DNA of 64,000 nt, from positions 292,001-356,000 of the forward strand of contig CAUYUJ010014590.1 of the NCBI GenBank assembly GCA_963575745.1. Direction: 5' to 3'. The notes beneath the pieces were generated by a model. It did not search any database, was not told where the DNA came from, and was given only the letters and a program-made list of their open reading frames with translations. The stretch comes from Prorocentrum cordatum. Taxonomy: Eukaryota > Sar > Dinophyceae > Prorocentrales > Prorocentraceae. Position 1 is the first letter of the stretch, and every line of letters begins with the position of its first letter. The translations under genes were made by a program, and so were the position numbers. Below, one piece after another: positions 31,930 to 42,429 of this stretch.

Positions 31930-33917
31930 GAGCACGATTAGGCCACATATTCCAGAACATCGAATTTTCAGGACGACGCGACACTTCTGCAAATCTACAC
32001 TCTGTGAAAGCCGGTCCACTGCTTGTACAATATTTCGCCTCGAGAGCCTGCATGCATGTCAAATGCAAGCGCCGGGAGAGGGGGAGGGGAGGGGAGGATG
32101 GGGGCGAGAAGGTAGCGAGAGAGACAGAGGCTAACTGCATTACTTGTCGAGTATTCTGTTTAGGCCTCCCACGTCTTCGCCCGAAAACCCACCTTCGCGG
32201 CTCATGCGATCCAGGCTCGCAGGTTAGAGCCCTAAGGAAGCTGTTGTGCGGAAGCGCGGCACTGGTATTGAACAGCCTTACCTGCTTCTCAGCCAGGAGA
32301 ACTCTTAAAGGCGCCTGTCCTGCCTTCTGGAAGATGTCGTTGTTTGATACTCTTGAAACGAAGGAACAGGGTATCAAAGGAATTCGACGAAGGCAACGGG
32401 CATGGAAGCCATCCAAGCGGCGTTTGTCCGCCTTCAATAACCTGATGGGATCAATGTTTTGCACAAGTTTTTGGGGCACACTTGCGCTGCACAGCTCTAT
32501 CTTTCTATGTCTGGTAATGTCGGCGTGCGACCAGCAACGCTCCATGGCTTTGAACATACCCTTTGCCTCACCGATTCGTCGATACACTTCTGGCTGCGCT
32601 GCCCAATTTGCTGTAAAAAGCCCTCCGAGAGTTGTTGTCTGCTCAACTGCTGTTACCGATCTCCCAGACGTAGCGTAGATAACGCAATCGTGTTAGATTC
32701 GCAGGGCAATGGTTTTGCTCCAGTTAAGTTCCAACCCATAAGGTGCTCCCTTTTTGATGACCGTGCTCAACAGTAGCTGCAGTTTGTTTGTGTCGCTGCT
32801 GACAAGCATGATATCATCAGCGTGTAATAAGTTTGTGGTAGCAATAAACTGCGATTCTTGGACGCCCTGGCTTGCTGCTTCCATCTTCTGGTCGATGCCG
32901 TGGGACATTACATATTGCACAATCATGCACAGATAAGGCGAAAGCGGACAGCCTTGAGTAATCCTTGTTTTCTGGCACCTTGTCGAGGAATATCCAGCCT
33001 TGCTGTTTTGGAAGAAACGTCGTTGTTTGTGTTCTTGGCAATGAAAAGGACCATCCTGGCGGAGATTCCACATCGGCGGAGAGCCTTTATCAGCTCATCG
33101 TGTTCGATAATGTCGAATGCTTTCGCCCAGTCCAGAAGTATTTCAGTGAATCCAGGAGAAGAACTCATGCAGGCTGCGTCTACCATTCTGCGCATGATTG
33201 CAATAGTTTGAATAGTGTTTCGGCCAGGCCGGAAGCCAAATTGGGCTTTTACACCACATTGTGGTTTTCGCATCCGCTCTTCCGCCTCTCCATTCTGCAA
33301 TCGTTTTTGGATCATGGACGCCACAATTTTGTATGCCACGGGTAGTAAAGCTATTGGCCAGCAGTTTTTTGGTAAGCTCGCGCCCCTCTTTTTTGTTTAG
33401 CACTGTTACACACGCCGTCTTCCAATAGGTTGGCAAATCGATTAAGCAATTGCTCCAACTCTTCCCCATCTTGCAAAATAGGATTCCCAAGTTCAGGCGG
33501 TATTTCCTCAGCGTTTGCTGCTTTCCCAAGTTGAAGGTTTTTCAAAGCACCACTGAGTTCTTCAATTGTATAGGCGCTTGTTTTGACAGGCAAATCGTTT
33601 TCCAATGTAGTTTTGGTAGTAGGGCCAGCATGTGAATTCGTGATCTTCCACTGCGTCACCACCCACGTTGCTGTCCACCATGTTACATGCAGGGTCTTTG
33701 ATTTGATTTGGTCGTTTGGCGGCCTCTTTCCTGAGCTGCCGGACAGCATGCCAAGACACATTCTGCAGTTTTTCTTCAGCCAGATTTGTTTGTATTTCTG
33801 GATTGATTTGCGGATCTTTTTTTCCGATCCTAAACCATCAGCAGTTTGCAGGTTGGTTATAACATTTCTTGCATAATGATTGCCCGTGCGCATGTGGCGG
33901 AATCGTATGAACCCCAT
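31930..33917 (-). pseudogene. Decayed LINE reverse transcriptase, copy a2
   Basis: Minus-strand fragments are in order but in shifted frames. An RT entry region TIEELSGALKNLQLGKA lies near 33,560, FGFRPGRNT near 33,235, motif A LLDWAKAFD near 33,132, motif B TQGCPLSPYL near 32,950 and motif C LLHADD near 32,810-32,825. Motif C has both Asp, with His before Ala-Asp-Asp. LELNWSKT follows. The C-terminal part (GFHARCLRRIP, SRVSN, then FGRRRGRPK) ends near 31,930. All RT Asp are present, but at least two frameshifts (near 33,400 and 33,020) and one between 32,690 and 32,590 break it. The C-terminal phrases match the plus-strand LINE at 6.1-8.5 kb. The endonuclease part is missing, so this is a 5'-truncated copy. 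Confidence 0.87.
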
Positions 33918-33994
33918 CTGATTTCAGACATGTCGTCCATAATTCGCATTCTCATCGCACCGCATGATGCATCTGCGTTGATCTAGCAAGCACC

Positions 33995-34075
33995 CAGTGG
34001 CCATGCGCGCGTGCCGACACGCGCGCGTCGAAATCCTTCAAACCATTCGGTCGGCGAATCATTTCAAAATCGGGC
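33995..34075 (-). repeat. Dispersed repeat D, minus-strand copy
   Basis: In the reverse complement it reads CGATTTTGAAATGATTCG, then TGGTTTGAAGGATTTCGACG and a GCGCGCG run. This matches the 3' half of the units at 50.8, 51.2, 52.5 and 52.8 kb. It lies just upstream of the LINE on the same strand. Confidence 0.75.
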
Positions 34076-34670
34076 TCCTCAAGCACAGCTGAAGAATCGA
34101 GTGCTTGTCGACCAACAGTCTGCAAGGTCTCCTGGATTCCCGCGCGCGCGCACTTCTCATCGTCACCCTTGTCACCGCCGTCATTGTCATCTCCCATCGC
34201 TGGCATTGCCGCCACCACTAGTCAATCAATATCATTACGCACATGTATGACGGCCACTAAAGGCCGCTGAGACGATTCACTATGGCCAGTGTTTCCAGGC
34301 TTTCCGCCAACAGCCGCAGCAGGAAGAACAGGGTGCAGCAGCCTGAATCAGCATGCAGCAGCATGCAGCACAAACAGCAGAGAGGAGCAGAGAGCAGCCG
34401 CACGCAGCTCAGTCGCTCCACTGATGTGGGCCTCCTGCGGCGCTTGCAATCGTTTCCGCGAAAAAGCTACCATGTTCAAAGCATCGTGGCTATCTCGCCA
34501 GGGGTCGTGGCCGTGGGAGGGAGGATCTGGGAGCGAGGACGCCTCTCATGTGTACGTGAGCGCGCAGGAGCTCAGACCACTCGATCCTGCGACGGTAAAT
34601 CGATGCTATCGGGAGTGCCCCGAGGTTGGGGTTTGTACACGTGTCGTCTGCCTGGGGAGCCGATCTCGTG
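34076..34670. other. Unassigned sequence
   Basis: A CAGCATGCAGCAGCATGCAG short repeat lies near 34,348-34,370. No gene motif is supported. Confidence 0.4.
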
Positions 34671-34671
34671 A

Positions 34672-34962
34672 ATCCTGGGAAGTGGAGGCGGTGGTAATGG
34701 AGATGGATTGGCCCCCTGGGGCCCAAATGTATTCATATGCGGTCCTGGGATGTTGTTTCCCCAGTCTGTGGATGTGTACAAGGCCTCGCAACTGCAGCCT
34801 TCCCCCCTTTGGCCCCTTCACTCCCCTCCAGATCCCCCTCTACCGACGCGGATCGATGGTGCGCCTCTGTTTGCTCCTGACACGTCCGCTTCCGCCGGTT
34901 TCTCTTCATCCCCTTCTCTCCTCTTTGCTCATCCTGCGCGTCCTCCTTCTCCTTCGAAATAA
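34672..34962 (+). CDS. Possible Pro/Ser-rich terminal exon
   Basis: This frame is open from a stop at 34,669 to a stop at 34,963. It gives a Gly-rich start, then APWGPNVFICGPGMLFPQSV and a long Pro/Ser-rich tail ending PPSPSK. The sequence is not repetitive, and its amino-acid use is unlike the repeat frames, so it could be the last exon of a host gene. I do not recognise a family. The start cannot be fixed because there is no ATG near the open end. It could equally be a chance frame. Confidence 0.2.
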   Translation: MLGSGGGGNGDGLAPWGPNVFICGPGMLFPQSVDVYKASQLQPSPLWPLHSPPDPPLPTRIDGAPLFAPDTSASAGFSSSPSLLFAHPARPPSPSK

Positions 34963-35192
34963 TCCGTGAAGACGGATGTGGTTCACTCCTGGATTGTATG
35001 CTGATACATTTTCTTCATCAAGGCAACTCGTCTGGCGATTGTTCTTGGGCGGGTTTGATGGAGATACGTGAAGCGTCACTGATTCCCTAGTTGCTGATAT
35101 ATGTGCATCGTGCACCTCCAGGGATGCCAATATCAGATAGCCAGATCATGTCAATGTCCTTCGGGATCGTCGTCCAGGACGCACACATATAC

Positions 35193-35272
35193 GTCAGAGT
35201 GAGGGGGCTGAACCGAACGCTCATTCACCGTCCCTGGGTGCGTGGCTGAAGTGGAATTCCGCAAGCCGGATT
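35193..35272 (+). repeat. Conserved head of composite repeat, solo copy
   Basis: Near-identical to 847-926 and also followed by a short (GTT)n run (35,274-35,330). It is not followed by the minisatellite, so it is a solo module. Confidence 0.9.
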
Positions 35273-35330
35273 CTCGTTGTTGTTGTTGTTCTTATAATTC
35301 GTCTTTTTGTTGTTGTTTTTGTTGAACATT

Positions 35331-35560
35331 ATTAATTCTAAAGAATAATTATTGTTGGGACCCCTGGTGCACGGCCCCCCTGCGCCGCCTAGGCCGCAGC
35401 TACATTTTCATCATTTTCGTGAGGAAGCCTCAGGTAATACGATGTCATCAAGATCCGGTTGTTTTGTTGTAATCCGTTTTCCCTTGCAAAAAACACTATA
35501 AAATGACATTTCTTGTTCTAATATAATCAAATTTCAAGAATCCCTTGCAAAAAATAAGGT
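35331..35560. other. AT-rich unassigned sequence
   Basis: Markedly more AT-rich than the rest of the window. TCCCTTGCAAAAAA occurs twice, near 35,480 and 35,543. No gene is seen. Confidence 0.4.
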
Positions 35561-35900
35561 AAAGTGGACATTCGCGCGCGCAAGACGAAATCCTTCCAAA
35601 AGCTTAGTGTTCGGAGCGATTTTAACATAAAAACATCAAAAAACCAATGGTTTTTCAACAAAAAAATGTCAAAATCTCATCCCGCGCGCTCTTGCGGATT
35701 CGTAGGAAACCCAACACTTTTTAAACATTTCTGTCAAACGGGCTTTTGCGAGCAACTTTTTCGAACTTCTGCGACAACGGTTGCGCACCTGCCAGGGCCA
35801 TCATCCCTGTCAAATAATACCATGCGGGACACATTCGTTTTTTCTTCGCGCGCGCACGCCGAAATCTCCAAAAACCATTGGGCTTCTTAATTTTAGCACC
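35561..35900 (-). repeat. Dispersed repeat D, eroded minus-strand copies
   Basis: GCGCGCGCAAGACGAAATCCTTCCAAAA near 35,571, GCGCGCTCTTGCGG near 35,685 and CGCGCGCACGCCGAAATCTC near 35,850 are complements of the repeat D core (TTTTTGGAAGGATTTCG then GCGCGCG). Confidence 0.6.
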
Positions 35901-36204
35901 GCGCATCATAAAATCACACGAATCGCACCGTAGGTCCTCGAAAAACACCTGCACGACTTTTCTGTGGGTGTACGAACGTAGGCTTAACAACTTCTGTGGG
36001 TGTGTACTCCACGCCAGTGTAGTAGCCACGGTCGTCCGCAGGCCACGAAGTGAAGTGTCCGAACGTCATAGGGCGGGAAGCTGGGTGTGGGTGGTGGCGA
36101 AGAGTCGTGTGGATATTTGGTAGAGCTTGCACTGCCCCCCCACAAAGTGGGGGTATTGGCTGGCGTCGCATGAAAACCCTGGCACTGGTGAGAACACTGA
36201 GCGT
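35901..36204. other. Unassigned sequence
   Basis: No supported gene or repeat. It directly precedes composite repeat copy 2. Confidence 0.35.
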
Positions 36205-36216
36205 TCGGGTAAAGTG

Positions 36217-36298
<82 letters not shown>

Positions 36299-37235
36299 GT
36301 TGTTTGTTGATGTCGTCGTCCCACCCGCGACCCGCCCCGCGACACACCCGCAACCCACCCCGCGACCCACCCCGCGACACACCCGCGACCCACCCCGCGA
36401 CCCACCCGCGACCCACCCCGCGACCCACCCGCGACCCACCCCGAGACCCACCCGCGACCCACCCGCGACCCACCCGCGACCCACCCCGCGACCCACCCGC
36501 GACCCACCCCGAGACCCCCCCGACGACCCGCCAGCGACCCTTCGGCGACCCACCCCGCGACCCACCCGCGACCCACCCCGCGACCCACCCGCGACCCACC
36601 CGCGTCCCACCCGCGACCCACCCCGCGACCCACCCACAATTTTTCGGCGCCTGCGGCGGGCTTCTTTTGCATTCGTTCCAGGTGGAGAACCTGCGACCCA
36701 CCCGCGACCCAAACCGCGTCCAGTGTACAAACCAAAATTTTCGGCGCCTGCGGCGGGCTGTTTTTGAATTCCTTCCAGGTGGAGGTGGAGAGCCCGCGAC
36801 CCACCCGCGACCCAAACTACGTTCACTGAAGAGGCCAAAACTTAAGCGCCTGCGGCGGGTTTCTTTTGCATTCGTTTCAGGTGGAGAACCTGCGACCCAA
36901 ACCGCGTTCAGTGTACAAATCAAATTTTCGGCGCCTGCGGCGGGCTTTTGTTTGAATTCCTTCCAGGTGGAAGTGGAGAGCCCGCGACCCAACCGCGACC
37001 CAAACTACGTTCACTGAACAAGCCAAGAACGGAGGAGGCGGACGACGACGACGACGATGAGGACGAGGACGCGGACGAGGAGGAGGAGGAGGAGGAGGAG
37101 GTGGAGGAGGATGGCGCCATCGACAGGGAAGGTGAGGGCCACGAGGTCCGCCTGCTCGACGCCGGCGTCGCCCGCGCCCGCTCCCTCACTCTTACCCGCA
37201 ATTGCGGGGTGTTACGTATTTTTGTTCCTGGCGTG
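36205..37235 (+). repeat. Composite repeat block, copy 2
   Basis: The order matches 926-2,562. A (TTG)n run (36,218-36,308) is followed by a GCGACCCACC array (36,320-36,642) and GGCGCCTGCGGCGGGC units near 36,645, 36,743, 36,848 and 36,930. A GACGAC/GAGGAG tract (37,027-37,108) and the conserved tail (37,111-37,222) close the block. Individual phrases such as ACCCAAACTACGTTCACTGA also match. The conserved head is not attached here. Confidence 0.95.
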
Positions 37236-37735
37236 GTTAGACCTGTTGCTGCGCAAACTGCGGCGTCATAGTCTGTGGCTCCAGAATCATATTTCGTATT
37301 TGCGCGCGCGATCGCGCGCGTGTGTGTATATGTATGTGTATATTTAGACATGTCCATGATTGCCACTGCCGCTATTCATATGTATTATGTTGTACGTGTG
37401 CGTGTGTTTGTGTGTGGGTGTCATTGTCGTGGTCTCTACCGTTGAAGCTATGCTCCTTCTGCGCTTGTCTCACCTGCACACGGATACCCACGCGCCTTCT
37501 TCTGCAGCTGCACGTGAGTAGCCACATCTTTGCGGTTGTATGTGCACCAGGCTCTTGTTGTACAGTATTCGCCCTATTTTTGTTGTTTGTTTTCTCTCTC
37601 TCTCTCTCGCTCTGTCCTCCTCTACCTCTCTCTCTCTCTCTTTTTCTGTTTCTCCATCTCCCTCTTTCTCGCTTGCTGAACATCTCTTATGGCCTTCGGC
37701 CCATCCCGCCACCGTGCCTGGGCTCTGAGTAAGAA
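37236..37735. other. Unassigned sequence with GC, GT and CT microsatellites
   Basis: GCGCGCGCGATCGCGCGCGT followed by a GT/AT run lies at 37,301-37,345, and a (CT)n run at about 37,590-37,665. No gene is supported. Confidence 0.6.
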
Positions 37736-37739
37736 GCCT

Positions 37740-38285
37740 ATTGGATGTTCGTTGGGATTTTGTGGGAGGCCTCTCGAGGGCCTCCTGGAGGCATTTGTGC
37801 GGCCTCTTGGGGGCCTCTTGTGGGCCTCTTGTGGGCCTCTTGGGGGCCTCGTGGGGGCCTCGTGGGGGCGTCTTGGGACCTGGTCGCCTCTTCGGCCTTC
37901 TGGGGGGCTCTTGGGGCGGAAGGTTCGGATTTTCGATTCGTGCTCCCTCTCGTGGACCCGTTTTTTTCCGGCCGTCCTGGGGCGGCATTGGAGCGGCGTC
38001 GGTGCCGTTGGGGCCGTCTTGGGGCCTTCTTGGCTCGTCTTGGAGTGTTGATAGGCCGAGAAGTCGAGTAGGCCAAACATGATGATACACCCAAGACACA
38101 TCAGTGATGTCTTGCCTCTTGGGGCCTTGTGGGGCGGCCTGTTGAAGGCCTCTTGGGGCATCTTGGAGGCCGGTTGGGCCGTCTGGGGGGCATCTTGGGC
38201 GTCTTGGGCGGATCTTTCGGCGACTCGGTGCCCTTTCAGCTAGGTTAGGGCCTCTTGGAGCTCTCTTGGCCCGGCTTAGGGGCTT
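37740..38285 (+). repeat. GGCCTCTTGGGG family array with both cores
   Basis: GGCCTCTTGTGGGCCTCTTG strings, core 2 (GGTTCGGATTTTCGATTCGT) near 37,921 and core 1 (GTTGATAGGCCGAGAAGTCG) near 38,046. The order is the same as in the other arrays. Confidence 0.92.
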
Positions 38286-38289
38286 TTTT

Positions 38290-38665
38290 GGGCCCGGCAA
38301 ATTCGCGCGCCATCCTTTGGCAAAGCCCAGGGGGCACGCGGGAATCCCCCGGGGGCACGAGGGAAGCCCCAACAGAGTTCGGAGTTTCGGGTCCGTACCC
38401 TTTTTGGGCGTTGCGTAATGGGGGGGTCATAAATGGGGGGTTGGTGAGGGTGGTCCGAAAAGGTACCCAAACGGTACCTAAACGAGCCCCCTGGGGGTCC
38501 AGAGGGGCCCGAAAGGGGCACGAAAGGGGACCTTTTCTGACCCCCCCATTTGTGACCCCCCCATTAAGCAACGCCCAACCTTTGAGAAGTTTCCGTAGGA
38601 GTGAGGATGAGGCTCAGAGGATTGGGCCCAGGACCTGAGGACACGCCCGCTCCGTGCCCAGCGTC
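38290..38665 (+). repeat. Dispersed repeat B, copy with MITE insertion
   Basis: AAGCCCAGGGGGCACGCG (near 38,323), TTCGGAGTTTCGGGTCCG and AGGACCTGAGGACACGCCC (near 38,630) match 20,085-20,235 in order. The MITE at 38,404-38,578 accounts for most of the extra length. Confidence 0.82.
38404..38578. mobile_element. 175-bp MITE, family M1, with 5-bp target duplication
   Basis: The left end TTGGGCGTTGCGTAATGGGG and the reverse complement of the right end, TTGGGCGTTGCTTAATGGGG, continue as ~39-bp terminal repeats. CCTTT lies directly outside each end (38,399-38,403 and 38,579-38,583). The copy of repeat B at 20.1 kb lacks the element. The interior AACGAGCCCCCTGGGG is shared with 2,938-3,100. Confidence 0.88.
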
Positions 38666-39515
38666 AACGTGGCGCATCTCAACGTACTACAATGTTTGTG
38701 TACAGAGCAGGCTCCTCTAACTATGAGTGCATATATATGTGTTGCATGCATCTCTCTCGCTTGTGCCCATCTGATTTGCTCGCTCTCTCCGTACATGTGT
38801 TACGTGTATTACGTTCTCTGGTCTCAAAGCACATGCGTTTTCGCTTCTTGGCCCCTTCGCATCACTATGTACTCCTCTGGGGTGTTTGTCCCCTTCCGCA
38901 AGGAGAGACTGAACATGCCTCTGGGGCATGCTCAGTCTCTCGTTGCTGTCAGTGGTCAGCCGTGCCTCAATTCGCGTGTTCTTCTTGACGTCTGTTTCGC
39001 CCCCACGCCTTGCCACCCAACGCCTACGCAGTTGTTCTTCGGCGCGTGGATTATCGCGAACGCGGTTTGCTTGGCCATCGAGACAGACCACAAACCTGAC
39101 GATGACAGCTCCAGCTCCTTCACCCCTTTTTTTGCCAATCGTGACCTACGATTATGACTTGTGCGCAGGCATCGAATACGATTGTGCAGCATGTACTGTC
39201 CCTTCGTTGCCATTGTCGAGCTTGGCCAGTGCGGTCTTCACACGTTGCTCCAGAACTGTCCCCTGTATCGATCTGTACCGTAGTGTCGCTACAGTGGTTC
39301 TTAATGAGATGACTATGACACATTGCCCATGCCTCCCGTCTGGCAGCAACGCCCTGGAATATGATTGGTATGTTTATCATTCGTATTGATTTGTGTAGGT
39401 ATTCATATATTTATGCATCTGCTGATGGACCATTCTATATACACATACACCGGGGGACGGGGCTGGTGGCTCGCCATGGGGGCTCTGGGGCCTGGGGAAC
39501 GCGCTGGGATCGCGC
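38666..39515. other. Mostly unassigned, with one possible coding stretch
   Basis: Apart from the short stretch at 39,031-39,096 no gene evidence is found. The region has lower repeat content than its surroundings. Confidence 0.35.
39031..39120 (+). CDS. Possible exon with one membrane segment
   Basis: The frame LFFGAWIIANAVCLAIETD, preceded by a CAG that could be a splice acceptor, resembles the first membrane helix of voltage-gated cation channels, where an N-x-V-x-L-x-I-E-x-D pattern is common. It is followed by HKPDDDSSSS. Only about 25 residues are informative. Neighbouring helices are not found, so this may be a relic exon or a coincidence. Confidence 0.2.
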
Positions 39516-39524
39516 GGGGAGGCT

Positions 39525-39695
39525 GAAGACGCCCCCAGAATGCTCCAAGAGAGCTCCAAGAGCGGTCAAGTAGGCCTTCAAGGCAGCCCAAGCGCGTTCC
39601 GAGATTCCCAAAACAGCTCCAAGAGGACCCCACGACCGCACCAAGACGGCCCAAGAGGCCCTCAAGAGGACTCTCAAGAGGGCCCCATGATGCAA
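39525..39695 (-). repeat. GGCCTC family array, reverse orientation
   Basis: CCAAGAGAGCTCCAAGAGCG and GACGGCCCAAGAGGCCCTCA strings on the plus strand are complements of the family. Confidence 0.8.
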
Positions 39696-39734
39696 GTCAC
39701 ATTTTTTCTCGTTCACAGGGTGTCTAGAGCTTCG

Positions 39735-40260
39735 ACCACTTTATTCCGCGTCGCGCACCCCCCTCCCCCCGCGCCCCCAGCGCCAGAGTGGGACCCCCGC
39801 GCCGTGGCTCTCTGCCCCGAGCCCCCCCGCGTCCCCAGCGGCCGCAGCGGGGGCCCCGCCCACTGCCCCCTCCGCCACGAACGCTTTATTCCGCGTCGCG
39901 ACGCACACCACCTCCCCCACCTCCCTCCCCGCGTCCCCAGCGCCCGTGTGGGGGCTCCGCCCGGTGCCCCCTCCGCCCCGAAACTTTTATCTCGCGTCGC
40001 AACGCACACCACCTCCCCCCCTCCCCCCCCGTCCCCAGCGCCCCAGTTGGACCCCTGCCCCGCCCGCCCAGTGCCCCCTCCTCTCCGACCATTTGATTCC
40101 GCGTCGCGACGCACACCATTTCCCGCCCCTCCTCTCCGCGCCCCCAGCGCCCCAGTGGGACCTCGACCCCGTGCCCCCTCCGCTCCGAGCACTTTATTCC
40201 GCGTCGCAACGCGCACCACCTCCCCCCCCTCCCCACCTTGGATTTGGGCCCCGTTGCTGG
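39735..40260 (+). repeat. ~101-bp satellite, five copies
   Basis: Units begin TTATTCCGCGTCGCGACGCA or a variant at 39,741, 39,887, 39,986, 40,093 and 40,194. Each continues with a CACCACCTCCCCC stretch, CCCCAGCGCCC and GTGCCCCCTCCG. The period is about 100-107 bp for the last four units. Confidence 0.93.
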
Positions 40261-40424
40261 GCCCCGAGGGGCGATGTCTTGCCCCCACTTCCCCCTTCCT
40301 CCACCTCCTCCTCCTCCTCCCCCTTCCTTTTTGTGCAAGAGCCATGGCACACGTGCCACTTGTTTACGCAATGCTTTTCGATGTATTTCACGCCATCTTC
40401 ATGTCGTCTTCTCGAGCTTCCCAC

Positions 40425-41000
40425 GCTCCGAGACAGCCCCAGAGGCGATCAAAACCGCTCCAAGACGGCACAAGAGGCCCTTAAAATAAGCCCAAGGCCG
40501 GCCAATATTGCCTCAACACGGCCCAAGAGGCGCCCAATATTGCCCAAGAGAGCCCCGAGACAGTCCCAAGACAGCCCCAAGATAGGGGAACACGAGCCCA
40601 CGATTCGAACGTTTCGCCCCGAGACGCCGACCGCGAGGTCCCATGACGCCCCCGAGAGGCCCCACGCTATCAGGAGGCTTCAACATCGATCTTCCGGCCC
40701 CGTGGCTATCACTCAGCGTGCTCCGTAAGCACCTTCCCGCCCCTCGCGCGTGCGTTTCGTCTCGGAGGCGCGTCTCGTTCCGTGTCCCCGCTTCCTGCCC
40801 AAAGTTCTTCTTCAGCATATCCAGCGCCTTCATTCAGACAGCGCCGCTTCCCACCCTCCCCAGACCGCCCCAAGACGGCCCAAGAGGCCCCCAAGAGGGT
40901 CCCAAGACTGGCCAAGTGGGCCACATAACGGCCCAAGAGGCGTCCAAGACGGCCCACAGGACGCCCCAAGAGGCCCCCAGACAGACATCAAGAGGCCTCA
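40425..41000 (-). repeat. GGCCTC family array, reverse orientation
   Basis: GCCCAAGAGGCGCCCAATAT and CAAGACGGCCCAAGAGGCCC strings. The complement of core 2 (ACGATTCGAACGTTTCGCCC) is near 40,600. About 200 bp of unrelated sequence (40,640-40,850) interrupts it. Confidence 0.82.
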
Positions 41001-41139
41001 AAGTTGCCTCCCAAAAGCTCTCGACTGGCTTCTTACGATATCCCTACGAACATCCACGAGGCTTCTAACCCAAAACCCAAGCACGGTGGCGGGATGGGCC
41101 GTAGCCCACTAGCCAACAGTGGTACCAATGAGTTCTCCC

Positions 41140-41640
41140 GCTTGGGTCTTTTTTGGGCCTCTCTTGAGATGACTCGTGAGAACTTCTCTTGGGCCGTCTT
41201 CGAGCTCTCTTGGGCCGTCTTGGGGCCACCCTGGGCGTCTTGGAGAGACCTCTGGGCGTCTTGGAGCGACCTCTGGGCGTCTCGGGACCCTCTTGGAGCG
41301 TCTGTGGCCTCTCTTGGCGCTTCCTGGTTCCGTTTGGTACGACTCAGGAGCCGCCCAAGCGCCCCAGCACCCACATTGAACAAAGAAGTAGCCAGCTTTT
41401 GATCAGTTTCGGCCTCGGGAGCCCTCCACGGGAACCATCATCGCAGGCATCGTGCCAGGACACATCCGGCCCTTTGGAAGTTGTCTGGACCTCTGGGGAC
41501 GCCCTGGGACCGCGCCTTCTTCGGCCGTCTAGAGCCTCTCTGGCAAGTTATGTTGGTCTTTACGAGCCTCATGGGCCCCTCTCCGGACGCCTTCCCAAAT
41601 TCATGGCGCCTCGTTGGGACAATGTTGGGACGTCTTCGAC
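41140..41640 (+). repeat. GGCCTC family array, eroded
   Basis: CTCTTGGGCCGTCTTGGGGC strings are clear from 41,150 to 41,350 and fade afterwards. GCGTCTTGGAGCGACCTCTGG occurs in direct duplicate near 41,240. Confidence 0.7.
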
Positions 41641-41754
41641 CCATAAGGCGGCAGCACGAACGCTGAAGACGAGAGCTCGGGAAGGCCTGCTCGTACCCTT
41701 GTGTGACCTCGTCGGACGCATTCCACCGACGTTTAAAGCGAGTTGTCTTTGATC

Positions 41755-41795
41755 TCAGCTAGAACTGAAGCGTGCGCGAAGCGCGCTCGATGAAT
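41755..41795 (+). repeat. GCTAGAACTGAAGCGTGCGCG motif, copy 1
   Basis: AGCTAGAACTGAAGCGTGCG then CGAAGCGCGC closely resembles 44,018-44,055. Both are GCGCGCGCGAAGCGCGCGCG-type palindromes, and a TATA-rich microsatellite lies nearby in each case. Confidence 0.7.
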
Positions 41796-41827
41796 CCAGT
41801 GTTTACATATTTTCTTCTTCTACATAT

Positions 41828-41955
41828 TTGTGTATATATATATATATAAATAAATATACAGATTTACTTATATCTACATGTGCATATCTATATATATATA
41901 TATATATATCTATATATATATATATATATATATGTATATAAATATGTATATATAT
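41828..41955. repeat. (TA)n microsatellite
   Basis: Long TATATA runs broken by short AAATAAATATACAG and CTACATGTGCAT segments. Confidence 0.97.
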
Positions 41956-42054
41956 GGCGGAAGAGGATCGGGGCCGCCAGGAGTGTGCCTGCGCCCTCTA
42001 TGGGGGCTCCGGGGCTCACTTTCCCAGTGTTTTTACAGGGTTTCGGCGTTCCAG

Positions 42055-42350
42055 GGCCTCCGAGGCGCCAGCGGCGACCCCAGACCTCTTGTTGACCTTC
42101 GGACGGAGGCCCAAAACCAGCCCCAGCGCGCTCCAAGACGGCCCACGACGCCTCCTACACCGCACCAAGACGGCCCCAGAGAGTTCCAAGCGGCCCCCAC
42201 GACGGCCCAAGAGGGCCCCAAGACGGCACAAGAGGCACCGAAAACGGTCCAAAGGAGTTCCGACACGGACCCCGAGAGCTGAACAAAGAAGCTCACAGAG
42301 GCCCTCAACATGCCCAGGCCGCCAAAGAGGCCAAAAAAAGGCCCCGATAT
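42055..42350 (-). repeat. GGCCTC family array, reverse orientation
   Basis: CCAAGACGGCCCACGACGCC and GACGGCCCAAGAGGGCCCCA strings, complement of the family; no cores recognised. Confidence 0.8.
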
Positions 42351-42429
42351 TGACCACCACAAACCACAAGAGGCTTGAACAACTGCGTCCCACCCTGCTT
42401 CTCGTCCGCCTTTATAACCTTCCTGCTCC

